A program made the position numbers and the translations under genes. Below are positions 56,934 to 64,000 of a DNA stretch of 64,000 nt, piece after piece; positions within the stretch are counted from its first letter, which is position 1; each line of letters opens with the position of its first letter. Source of the DNA: Shewanella jiangmenensis (GTDB lineage Bacteria > Pseudomonadota > Gammaproteobacteria > Enterobacterales > Shewanellaceae); NCBI RefSeq assembly GCF_018596335.1, contig NZ_JAHEPS010000007.1:62001-126000 (forward strand). Direction: 5' to 3'. The notes beneath the pieces were generated by a model. That model worked only from the letters and a program-made list of their open reading frames with translations. It ran no database searches and was not told the DNA's origin.

Positions 56934-58070
56934 ATGGATACACATGCAGCCCTCTACGAGCAAGGAAAGCAGCGGCTTGAAACCCTGCGTTCCCTGCCAA
57001 GGCGCCACGAGGAGACCCTCTTTGACAAGATGGCTCAACATGGCATTACCCGTCGTGATTTTATGAAATGGAGCGCCTCGGTTACCGCCATGCTGGCGCT
57101 GCCTCTGCCGTTCTCAAATCTGGTGGCGGAAGCCGCCGAACTGGCCGATCGCGTGCCGCTCATTTGGCTGCACATGGCCGAATGTACCGGCTGCTCTGAA
57201 TCCCTGGTGCGTGCCGATACCCCAAACCTGGATACCCTGATTTTCGACCATATCAGCCTCGAATATCACGAGACCCTGATGGCCGCCGCCGGCTGGCAGG
57301 CCGAGGAAAACCTCGAGCACGCGCTGGAAACCTACAAAGGCAACTACCTGCTTGCCGTCGAAGGTGCCGTCCCCACCGCCAATAACGGCGCCTTCTTAAC
57401 TGTGGGTTGTAAGGGCCACACCGGGCTTGAAATCATCAAGCATGCCGCCGAAGGCGCGGCCGCCATTGTATCTGTGGGTACCTGCGCCTCCTTCGGTGGT
57501 GTGCAGGCCGCCTACCCCAACCCCACAGGCGCCAAGGGCATACACGAAGTGGTCAGTAAGCCGGTGATTAACCTCGGTGGCTGTCCGCCCAGCGAGAAAA
57601 ACATTGTCGGCACCCTGATGTACTTCATCATGTTCGGCAAACTGCCGGCGCTTGATATGTTCAACCGTCCAAAATGGGCATACGGCGCTCGGGTACACGA
57701 TAATTGTGAACGCCGAGGCCGCTTCGATGCCGGTGAATTTGTTGAAGAATTTGGCGATCACGGTGCCAAAGAGGGCTACTGCCTCTACAAGGTGGGCTGT
57801 AAAGGGCCTTACACCTACAACAACTGCCCCACCGAGCGTTTTAACCACCACACCAGCTGGCCGGTGCTCGCCGGTCACGGCTGTATGGGCTGCTCCGAGC
57901 CCAACTTCTGGGACGACATGGCCGACTTTGAGAAACCACTCGGCAGACAACTGTTGCATGGGCTTGATGCCACCGCCGACACCATAGGCGCCGTCATTCT
58001 CGGTGCCACCGTGGTCGGCATCGGCGCCCACGCCGTTGCCAGTGTATTTGCCCAGGCCAAAGAGGACTAA
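56934..58070 (+). CDS. hyaA: [NiFe] hydrogenase small subunit
   Basis: Electron-transfer subunit of a membrane-bound, periplasm-facing group 1 uptake-type hydrogenase. The Tat signal ITRRDFMKW (Arg40-Arg41) is followed by a hydrophobic segment. The mature part carries cluster cysteines in AECTGCSESLVR, VGTCASFGG, LGGCPPSEKN, and YCLYKVGCKGPYTYNNCPTERF and HGCMGCSEP near the C-terminus. A C-terminal helix (about 345-372, IGAVILGATVVGIGAHAVASV) anchors it in the inner membrane. 378 residues. It is the first gene of the operon, under the FNR-type promoter. Confidence 0.96.
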   Translation: MDTHAALYEQGKQRLETLRSLPRRHEETLFDKMAQHGITRRDFMKWSASVTAMLALPLPFSNLVAEAAELADRVPLIWLHMAECTGCSESLVRADTPNLDTLIFDHISLEYHETLMAAAGWQAEENLEHALETYKGNYLLAVEGAVPTANNGAFLTVGCKGHTGLEIIKHAAEGAAAIVSVGTCASFGGVQAAYPNPTGAKGIHEVVSKPVINLGGCPPSEKNIVGTLMYFIMFGKLPALDMFNRPKWAYGARVHDNCERRGRFDAGEFVEEFGDHGAKEGYCLYKVGCKGPYTYNNCPTERFNHHTSWPVLAGHGCMGCSEPNFWDDMADFEKPLGRQLLHGLDATADTIGAVILGATVVGIGAHAVASVFAQAKED

Positions 58071-58073
58071 ATC

Positions 58074-59786
58074 ATGAGCCAACGTGTTGTTATCGACCCC
58101 ATCACCCGCATCGAGGGCCACTTGCGCATCGAGGTCGAGGTAGATGAGAACAATGTCATTCAGAACGCCTGGTCCTCTTCCACTCTGTGGCGCGGCATCG
58201 AGGTTATTCTCAAGGGCCGTACCCCCATGGACGTGGGGCTGATTGTGCAGCGTATTTGCGGCGTCTGTACCTATTCCCACTATCGCTGCGGTACCGAAGC
58301 GGTGGAAAACGCCCTCGGGGTGAAAATTCCACTGAACGCAAAGTACCTGCGCTCATTAATGCAAACCTCGCTCTATATGCACGACCATATAGTGCACTTC
58401 TATCACCTCCACGGCCTCGACTGGGTCGATGTGGTCTCTGCGCTCAGTGCTGACCCTGCCAAGGCGGCTCAGGTGGCGCTCAAATACACTGATAAGCCAA
58501 TTGCCGCCGGTGAAGGCGAGCTTCGCGCTGTACAGGAGCGGGTAAAAGGCTTTGTGGAAAAAGGCCAGCTCGGCCCCTTCGCCAACGCCTACTGGGGTAA
58601 TGGCACCTATAAGTTCACCCCCGAGCAAAACCTGATTGCCCTGTCTCACTACTTAAAAGCGCTGGAAGTGCAGCGGGTTGCGGCCGAGATGCTGGCCATT
58701 TTCGGTGGCAAGCAGCCTCACCCACAGTCTTTGGTGGTGGGCGGCGTAACCTCGGTACGTGACATGTTAAGCCCTGCCCGCTTGCAGGAGTGGAAGCAAA
58801 AACATGCTTATGTCACCGACTTTATCAAGCGTGCCTATCAGGCCGATATAGTCATGGCGGCCGAAGCCTTTGGCACTGAACCTTCGGTACTTGGCGGCGT
58901 GAATGTGAAAAACTTCCTCGCCACCGACGATTTTGTGCTCTCCGGCGGCGAGTACATGTTCAATGGCGGCGTGATAATGAATGGCGATCTGGCCGGTGTC
59001 AGCGACATTAATCCGGATTTGATTGCCGAGGACGTAACCCACGCCTGGTACAGTGCCGACAAGGCGCAGCACCCCTACGATGGCACCACAGTGCCAAACT
59101 ACACCGGCTTTGTGGAGCGCGACACAGTTTACGGCAAGCTGCCGACTCTGGATGGTGATGGCAAGTACTCCTGGGTGAAATCCCCTCGTTACAACGGAGA
59201 GCCTGTGGAAGTAGGCCCACTCTCAAGCCTCTTGGTAAGCTACGCCCGTGGCAACAAGGTGGTTGTGGATGCGGTAAATGCTCTGCTCGCCCGCACAGGT
59301 CTGCCGGTAGAGGCGCTCTTTACCACCCTCGGGCGCACTGCCGCACGCATGCTGCAAACCGTGATTGTGGCCGATGAAGGCCTGCGTACCTTCGATGCGC
59401 TTTTAACCAACATTCAGTCCGATGAAGCCACTTACGTGAAGCCCGAAATCGACCCAGCCAAGGAGTATGTGGGTCATGCGATGATTGAGGCGCCGCGCGG
59501 TATGCTCAGTCACTGGATCCGCATCAAAGGCGGTAAGGTTGAGAACTATCAGGCGGTGGTGCCTACCACCTGGAACGCCGGTCCCAAGGATGCCAACGGC
59601 AAGATTGGCCCCTATGAAGCCTCGCTGATTGGCCTCAAGCTTGAAGATCCTGCCAAGCCGCTGGAAGTAATTCGCATCATCCACTCCTTCGACCCCTGCA
59701 TGGCATGCTCGGTACACGTGATGGACTTCAAGGGCGCGAGCCTGTCTGAGTTCAAGGTGTCACCCAATGGCGCTTCAGGGTATTAA
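58074..59786 (+). CDS. hyaB: [NiFe] hydrogenase large subunit
   Basis: Catalytic subunit that holds the Ni-Fe(CN)2CO centre. The N-terminal nickel ligands are in RICGVCTYSH and the C-terminal ones in DPCMACSVH. The protease site follows His548, leaving a 22-residue extension (VMDFKGASLSEF...) removed by HyaD after metal insertion. PITRIEGHLRIEVEVD is the family N-terminus. 570 residues, three bases after the hyaA stop. Confidence 0.97.
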   Translation: MSQRVVIDPITRIEGHLRIEVEVDENNVIQNAWSSSTLWRGIEVILKGRTPMDVGLIVQRICGVCTYSHYRCGTEAVENALGVKIPLNAKYLRSLMQTSLYMHDHIVHFYHLHGLDWVDVVSALSADPAKAAQVALKYTDKPIAAGEGELRAVQERVKGFVEKGQLGPFANAYWGNGTYKFTPEQNLIALSHYLKALEVQRVAAEMLAIFGGKQPHPQSLVVGGVTSVRDMLSPARLQEWKQKHAYVTDFIKRAYQADIVMAAEAFGTEPSVLGGVNVKNFLATDDFVLSGGEYMFNGGVIMNGDLAGVSDINPDLIAEDVTHAWYSADKAQHPYDGTTVPNYTGFVERDTVYGKLPTLDGDGKYSWVKSPRYNGEPVEVGPLSSLLVSYARGNKVVVDAVNALLARTGLPVEALFTTLGRTAARMLQTVIVADEGLRTFDALLTNIQSDEATYVKPEIDPAKEYVGHAMIEAPRGMLSHWIRIKGGKVENYQAVVPTTWNAGPKDANGKIGPYEASLIGLKLEDPAKPLEVIRIIHSFDPCMACSVHVMDFKGASLSEFKVSPNGASGY

Positions 59787-59801
59787 AGAAACGGAGGCAG
59801 T

Positions 59802-60524
59802 ATGAACACGCAAGTCAAGACGCCCCTGGGGGGCGGCAGCACAGCGGCACATCACACTGGCCAGCAACATGGTGATGAATATGAGCGGACCTTTATCTTC
59901 ACCGCCGCCATCCGCATCTTCCACTGGTTAAGAGCGCTGGCGATTTTGGTGCTGGTGGTGACCGGCTTCTACCTCGCCTGGCCGTTTTTGGTCGCGCCCG
60001 ATTCCACCGATGTACTGGTGCAGGGCTGGGTACGCTTCGGCCATCTGGTGTTCGGCTTTGTGCTGTGCGCCGTCACCCTCGCCCGCGCTTATCTGTTTTT
60101 CTTCAGTAAGCACGACATCGAGCGGCGCTCCATGCGCGATGTGCTAAGCATCAACAGTTGGATAACCCAACTTAAGTCCTACCTCTGGATGGGTAAACTC
60201 AATAAGGCGGGTGTGTACGGGCCGCTGCAATTTGTGACCTACTTTGCGATTTCGGTAATTGCCGGCGCAATCTGCATCACAGGGCTGATACTTTATGCCA
60301 ATGTTTACCATGAAGGCATGGGCGGCATGCTGTGGGGCACGGCAAGCACCCTCACTGCCTGGATGGGTGGCCTCGCCGAAGTGCGGCTGTGGCATCACTA
60401 CTTTACCTGGGTATTCATTGTGTTTGTGGTTATCCACGTTTATATGGCTGTGTGGACAGGTATTCGCTTCAAACACAACTCGGTAGACTCCATCGTCTCC
60501 GGCTACGACTACCATAAGCATTGA
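59802..60524 (+). CDS. hyaC: Hydrogenase cytochrome b subunit
   Basis: Membrane-integral diheme cytochrome b that passes electrons from the small subunit to quinone. 240 residues with four transmembrane helices. Candidate heme histidines are in IRIFHWLRALAILVLVVTGFYLAWP, FGHLVFGFVL and LWHHYFTWVFIVFVVIHVYMAVW. The hydrophilic N-terminus (about 1-35) is His/Gly-rich. It lies 15 bp downstream of hyaB with GGAGG before the start. Confidence 0.93.
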   Translation: MNTQVKTPLGGGSTAAHHTGQQHGDEYERTFIFTAAIRIFHWLRALAILVLVVTGFYLAWPFLVAPDSTDVLVQGWVRFGHLVFGFVLCAVTLARAYLFFFSKHDIERRSMRDVLSINSWITQLKSYLWMGKLNKAGVYGPLQFVTYFAISVIAGAICITGLILYANVYHEGMGGMLWGTASTLTAWMGGLAEVRLWHHYFTWVFIVFVVIHVYMAVWTGIRFKHNSVDSIVSGYDYHKH

Positions 60525-60637
60525 TGCCGCTTGCGCCATGCCTAATCCAGGGAGGATAAGCATGGCGCTGTTTCTGTACCCTACTTGTACACACCGCATT
60601 TGGTGACGCCCACTGACGGGCTACTGGAGGAGAAAGG

Positions 60638-61195
60638 ATGAAAGTCCTGCTACTCGGAATAGGCAATATCCTGTTCGCCGACGAAGGCGTGGGCGTGCAT
60701 TTCGCCAATTATCTCGCTGAAAATTATCGTTTTACTCACCCACAGCATTCCCTTGATATTCTTGATGGCGGCACCCTGGCTCAGGGCCTTACTCCCATCA
60801 TTGCCAAATACGACCATCTTATTGTTTGCGACACAGTCAACGCCCCGGGCGTGATGCCGGGGGAAGTCTATTTCTTTGATTTTGATGCCGCCCCTGCCGA
60901 AATCGACTGGCAAGGCAGCGCCCATGAAGTGGAAATGCTGCAAACCCTCACCATGATGGAAATGCTTGGGGACAGGCCCAAAACCTTTGTGCTCGGCGTT
61001 ACTCCCACAGTGCTCGAGCCTATGCATATTGGACTGACTCAGGACTTACTCGCCGCCATTCCCGTGATGGAAAAAGCGCTGCTTGCCCACCTGAGCAGCC
61101 TTGGTTTTAACAGCCAAAGGGTGGCTGACAACACCATAGAAAGCCTGTTCCAGGACGCCATTTACCGTGAGGCCAATACGCCATGTCTGCCATAA
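60638..61195 (+). CDS. hyaD: Hydrogenase maturation endopeptidase
   Basis: Cuts the C-terminal extension of HyaB once nickel is in place. The nickel-sensing residues of the HybD/HyaD family are present as Glu16 (GIGNILFADEGVGV), Asp65 (IVCDTVNAPG) and His96 (GSAHEVEM). 185 residues. GGAGGAGAAAGG lies just upstream of the ATG. The 3' end overlaps the next gene by 13 bp. Confidence 0.95.
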   Translation: MKVLLLGIGNILFADEGVGVHFANYLAENYRFTHPQHSLDILDGGTLAQGLTPIIAKYDHLIVCDTVNAPGVMPGEVYFFDFDAAPAEIDWQGSAHEVEMLQTLTMMEMLGDRPKTFVLGVTPTVLEPMHIGLTQDLLAAIPVMEKALLAHLSSLGFNSQRVADNTIESLFQDAIYREANTPCLP

Positions 61196-63102
61196 CCACG
61201 ACTCCTGCTGATACAGTCCCAGACGTAAAACCGCTGGATACCCATCAAGGGGTGAAACCGGTTCGATTCGAATTCGATACCTCGCGGCAGGTGCCCTTTT
61301 ACCAGGCAACCCTGCAGAGCCTGATTACAGATAGCCAATATCAGGCACTGGCACTCGACGCCGGAGCGAGCAAGCTTGAGCGCGGCTACCGTTATTGGCT
61401 GCACGCCCATGGCGAGCAGACTGAGCTTGGTGCCTTTGCCGATAGTCTGGCTCAGGCATTTCCGCTGTCGTGTTTTTTGCTGGGTGCCCGCGTTTGTGCT
61501 GCTGATGATGAGGCAAATAAGCCGCTGCCGCCCCAAATCGACAGTGCGCATACCATCGATACGCCAAAGCTTGCCTTTTGCGGTCACTGTTACCCGCGTT
61601 TTGGCGACAACCAAAGCCCTGAGTTTGGCAAACTGGATTTAGTCTGCCCCCATTGCCATGGCGAACAATTCAACCATAGCGGCGAGCAGACTCAGGCAAG
61701 GCACGCAAAAGCGCCGACGCTGGATGAACTCAAGGTATTGGCCAAAGCCGTCATCGGTGGCGATACCACAACACTTGATGCCACTACGCTTGAGTCCAGG
61801 CGCTACAGCCTTAAGGGCAGCGCCCAGCGTGATACGCTGCTTGTGTGTAACCCAAACAGCCTGCCGGGTCATTTGCTAGCCTCTGAGGCCGACGTACTGG
61901 CGCTCTCCAGCATCGAAAAACCCAGACTCAGGCTGATGCCCATCCCCGAACATGGCAGTCTCTGTGCTCCCAGTTATCGGGTGCGTTTTGCTGCGAGCCG
62001 CGCCGAGCTGGTGCTGTGTGAGCTGCTGCGCGTTAAAGGCATCGATTATCTCTTTATTCAGGACACAGACAGCACCCCGGAGCTGTGCGCCATCGATGGT
62101 CGCTGGCACTGTATCAGCGAAGCCTTAACTTCAGCTGGCGCGACCCAATACACGGTGTTAGCGCCCGGAGTAACGCTGGCGCACAACATTGCCAGCAGCA
62201 ACGGCGTTATCGCTCAGGCCCATGGGCAATCTGTGTCGTTAAGAAAAGACCAGCACTCTGCATCAGGCTCGGTGAAAGGGCCTGCACTGCTCTCACTCAA
62301 GGGCCTCACCGGCAAGAGCGGCAAAGCGCTCGCCCACCACGCCAGCCTTTACCTTGGCACCGCCGGCCCACTGGAGATAGCCACTGTGGATGGTCAGGGC
62401 AAAGAGGAAGTGTTCTTCAGCCAAACACCGCTGCCGGACAACGGTTACGACATCTATCGACTGCTGATGGAGAGCCCCCAGCGCACCGTGCTTGAAAAAT
62501 TCAAGGCAAGCTTCCCCCAGGAGTGCCTTGCCATGCTGGATATCAGCTTTTCGCCCACCATGGAGCGCGGCAACCTGCAGGGGCTGTGGGCCATGGGTGC
62601 CTGCATCCTCGGCCTCGGCCTTGGGCGGGAAAAACCCTCAGTGGCCTTTTTGAGTGACGTCCTCATCAGTGAGGCACAGAAATTCCGTGGTCAAACCGCT
62701 CCCCGTATCGACTATCCGCTGATCCGGGGTGAGGCGCTGCGCTCGATTAACTGGTGCAAGACCCTCGGCACCCTGATGAGTTTTCGTCTCGCCGGGGATG
62801 AAGACAAGCCCAAGCTCGCCTTTGCCATGATGGACTCGCTGGCCGACTATCTTGCCAACTGGATTGAACATCTGGATCTGAATGTCGGCATTCGCAGTGT
62901 GTATGTCAGCGGCAGTGAGCTTGCCAATCCGGTTCTGGCAAAACGGCTGTGGCTGCGTTTGGGAAAGAACTTCCCTATCGAGACCAATCCCGAGCGGGAT
63001 CTCGATGGCGCCATCTTCGCCATCGGCGCCCTGCTCACCCAGACACCAAGGCGTTTTGGCGCGCTGGGGCGCGAGGCACAGAGTGCCGATGCCAGTCAAT
63101 GA
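61183..63102 (+). CDS. HypF-like hydrogenase-operon protein of unknown function
   Basis: A 639-residue protein between hyaD and hypF. It looks like a degenerate HypF relative. One pair of Cys-x2-Cys motifs is present (C133-C136, C155-C158; HypF has four), then a YrdC-like stretch (about 200-290, with LLASEADVLALSSIEKPRLRLMPIP resembling the HypF carbamoyl-adenylate region), and a C-terminal Kae1/HypF-like region (about 385-630, LKGLTGKSGKALAHHASLYLG; GYDIYRLLMESPQ; VYVSGSELANPVLAKRL). The N-terminal acylphosphatase signature is absent. It overlaps hyaD by 13 bp. Its position suggests a role in hydrogenase assembly, perhaps as a pseudoenzyme partner of HypF; the assignment rests on motif resemblance. 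Confidence 0.6.
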   Translation: MSAITTTPADTVPDVKPLDTHQGVKPVRFEFDTSRQVPFYQATLQSLITDSQYQALALDAGASKLERGYRYWLHAHGEQTELGAFADSLAQAFPLSCFLLGARVCAADDEANKPLPPQIDSAHTIDTPKLAFCGHCYPRFGDNQSPEFGKLDLVCPHCHGEQFNHSGEQTQARHAKAPTLDELKVLAKAVIGGDTTTLDATTLESRRYSLKGSAQRDTLLVCNPNSLPGHLLASEADVLALSSIEKPRLRLMPIPEHGSLCAPSYRVRFAASRAELVLCELLRVKGIDYLFIQDTDSTPELCAIDGRWHCISEALTSAGATQYTVLAPGVTLAHNIASSNGVIAQAHGQSVSLRKDQHSASGSVKGPALLSLKGLTGKSGKALAHHASLYLGTAGPLEIATVDGQGKEEVFFSQTPLPDNGYDIYRLLMESPQRTVLEKFKASFPQECLAMLDISFSPTMERGNLQGLWAMGACILGLGLGREKPSVAFLSDVLISEAQKFRGQTAPRIDYPLIRGEALRSINWCKTLGTLMSFRLAGDEDKPKLAFAMMDSLADYLANWIEHLDLNVGIRSVYVSGSELANPVLAKRLWLRLGKNFPIETNPERDLDGAIFAIGALLTQTPRRFGALGREAQSADASQ

Positions 63103-63133
63103 ACCAGCATCAACAGCCAGCTAAGGAGTGGGA

Positions 63134-64000
63134 ATGAGTGTCGGCATAGCACTGCAAATTACCGGCATAGTGCAGGGGGTGGGGTTTCGCCCCCATGTGT
63201 TTCGTCTCGCCCATGAACTGGGGCTTGGCGGCAGCATACGCAACGATGCCGATGGGGTGTTTATCCGCCTTAAAGGGCCTCAGTACCGGCTCGATGACTT
63301 TATCGCCAGCTTAAGGGCCTCGCCGCCACCACTGGCCCGCATCGATGCCTTCGAGATCCTCGCCGACGATGCATTGGATCTCGATGAAAACCACTTTGTT
63401 ATTGAGCAAAGTAAGGCAGGCGGCGAGGCGCAGGTGGTGGTGTCCCCCGATAAGAGCATGTGCCCCGAGTGTCTGGCGGATATCAACAATCCCGACGATC
63501 GCCACTATCGCTACCCCTTCACCAATTGCACCAACTGCGGCCCGCGCTACACTCTGATAAAGGCCTTGCCCTACGACAGAAAGCACACCTCCATGGCCCA
63601 GTTCGCCATGTGCCCCGAGTGCGAAGCCGAGTATAAAAACCCGCTGGACAGGCGCTATCACGCCCAGCCGGTAAGCTGCCCACGCTGTGGCCCGGGTCTT
63701 AGCCTCACCACACCCGACGGCGCCCTTATCAGCAGCCAAAATGATGTCTGCATGGATGAGTGTGTACGTTTGATTAAAGAAGGGGCCATCTTTGCCATCA
63801 AGGGCCTGGGCGGCTTTCATCTGGTGTGTGATGCCACCAACGAGGCCGCGGTTGAGCGCTTAAGAGAGCGCAAAGTACGTCCGGCCAAGCCGCTGGCAGT
63901 GATGGTAAACGACCTGGATATGGCCAAGACACTCGCGTTGGGCTCAGAGGAAGAATGGCAACTGCTCGAATCCCGCGAACGGCCGATTGTGGTGATGCGA
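63134..64000 (+). CDS. hypF: Carbamoyltransferase HypF (N-terminal part)
   Basis: HypF converts carbamoyl phosphate to the carbamoyl-adenylate that becomes the CN ligands of the [NiFe] site. The 289 codons in the window hold the acylphosphatase domain (GIVQGVGFRPHVFRLAHELG), the zinc-finger block with CPEC, CTNCGPRYTLI, CPEC and CPRCGP, and the start of the YrdC-like domain (FAIKGLGGFHLVCDATNEAAV, KPLAVMV). The ATG at 63134 is preceded by AAGGAGTGGGA. The gene continues past the window end, probably followed by hypBCDE. Confidence 0.96.
   Translation, partial: MSVGIALQITGIVQGVGFRPHVFRLAHELGLGGSIRNDADGVFIRLKGPQYRLDDFIASLRASPPPLARIDAFEILADDALDLDENHFVIEQSKAGGEAQVVVSPDKSMCPECLADINNPDDRHYRYPFTNCTNCGPRYTLIKALPYDRKHTSMAQFAMCPECEAEYKNPLDRRYHAQPVSCPRCGPGLSLTTPDGALISSQNDVCMDECVRLIKEGAIFAIKGLGGFHLVCDATNEAAVERLRERKVRPAKPLAVMVNDLDMAKTLALGSEEEWQLLESRERPIVVMR

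Noticed and set aside
57396..58280. Minus-strand open frame (294 codons) opposite hyaA/hyaB
   Set aside because: Antisense to highly conserved hydrogenase genes and without a recognisable product or ribosome site.

Overview
The window looks like a chromosomal segment of a marine or aquatic gammaproteobacterium, most likely Shewanella or a close relative. The main clues are the gene order hyaA-hyaB-hyaC-hyaD-(HypF-like)-hypF, a fused ThiD-ThiE protein in a thiC-thiDE-thiF-thiS-thiG-thiH operon behind a TPP riboswitch, a TIGR03503-type protein next to dnaQ, EarP/EF-P, and CRP-, FNR- and LexA-type sites close to enterobacterial consensus. The species cannot be fixed from sequence alone. I see no prophage, insertion sequence, integron or CRISPR array. 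The content is mostly core chromosome, with lineage-specific genes in between.

Layout. 1-1.2 kb: end of earP and efp. 1.3-4.5 kb: a TonB-dependent receptor with a perfect CRP site far upstream. 4.5-9.6 kb: aspS, yebC, ruvC, ruvA, ruvB, all on the minus strand. 9.7-12.6 kb: a triple periplasmic-binding-domain diguanylate cyclase. 12.6-14.4 kb: cmoA-cmoB (tRNA wobble uridine modification). 14.4-20 kb: a probable M3-peptidase pseudoenzyme, a LysR regulator, and a two-gene unit of a small protein plus a secreted-looking HExxH metalloprotease. 20.2-27.3 kb: the thiamine operon. 27.4-29.7 kb: a membrane-anchored unknown and a PAQR/HlyIII protein with a FabR-like operator. 29.9-36.2 kb: the SOS mutagenesis cassette imuA-imuB-dnaE2 under a LexA box. 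36.2-39.2 kb: an orphan histidine kinase, an alkyltransferase-like protein and a DUF3108 protein. 39.4-45.3 kb: a class II amidotransferase, fadE and a cation/proton antiporter. 45.6 kb: tRNA-Asp. 45.8-53 kb: TIGR03503 protein, dnaQ, rnhA, LysR, a YafS-like methyltransferase, gloB and mltD (the E. coli dnaQ-rnhA-yafS-gloB-mltD neighbourhood, rearranged). 53.1-56.5 kb: tlpA-DUF4266-DUF3570-apbE. 56.9-64 kb: the [NiFe] hydrogenase operon, running off the end inside hypF.

How the genes work together. Several units are clear pathways: thiamine synthesis with riboswitch control, Holliday-junction processing (RuvABC), cmo5U synthesis, SOS translesion synthesis, beta-oxidation, methylglyoxal detoxification and anaerobic hydrogen metabolism. 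The hydrogenase operon has an FNR-type box centred exactly 41.5 bp before the start site predicted from a -10 element.

The most interesting unit is the four-gene cluster at 53.1-56.5 kb. It encodes an FMN transferase (ApbE), an outer-membrane beta-barrel (DUF3570) carrying a D-x-x-S-G-A-S motif that resembles ApbE target sites, a tiny lipoprotein ending in a Gly-rich C-G-C-N tail, and a TlpA-type thioredoxin. This suggests a covalently flavinylated, outer-membrane-associated redox system. A second theme is unusually frequent codon-phased tandem repeats (9, 12, 15 and 24 bp) inside otherwise conserved genes (thiH, imuB, the YafS-like gene, DUF3570, the metalloprotease), plus a 16-bp array downstream of ruvB.
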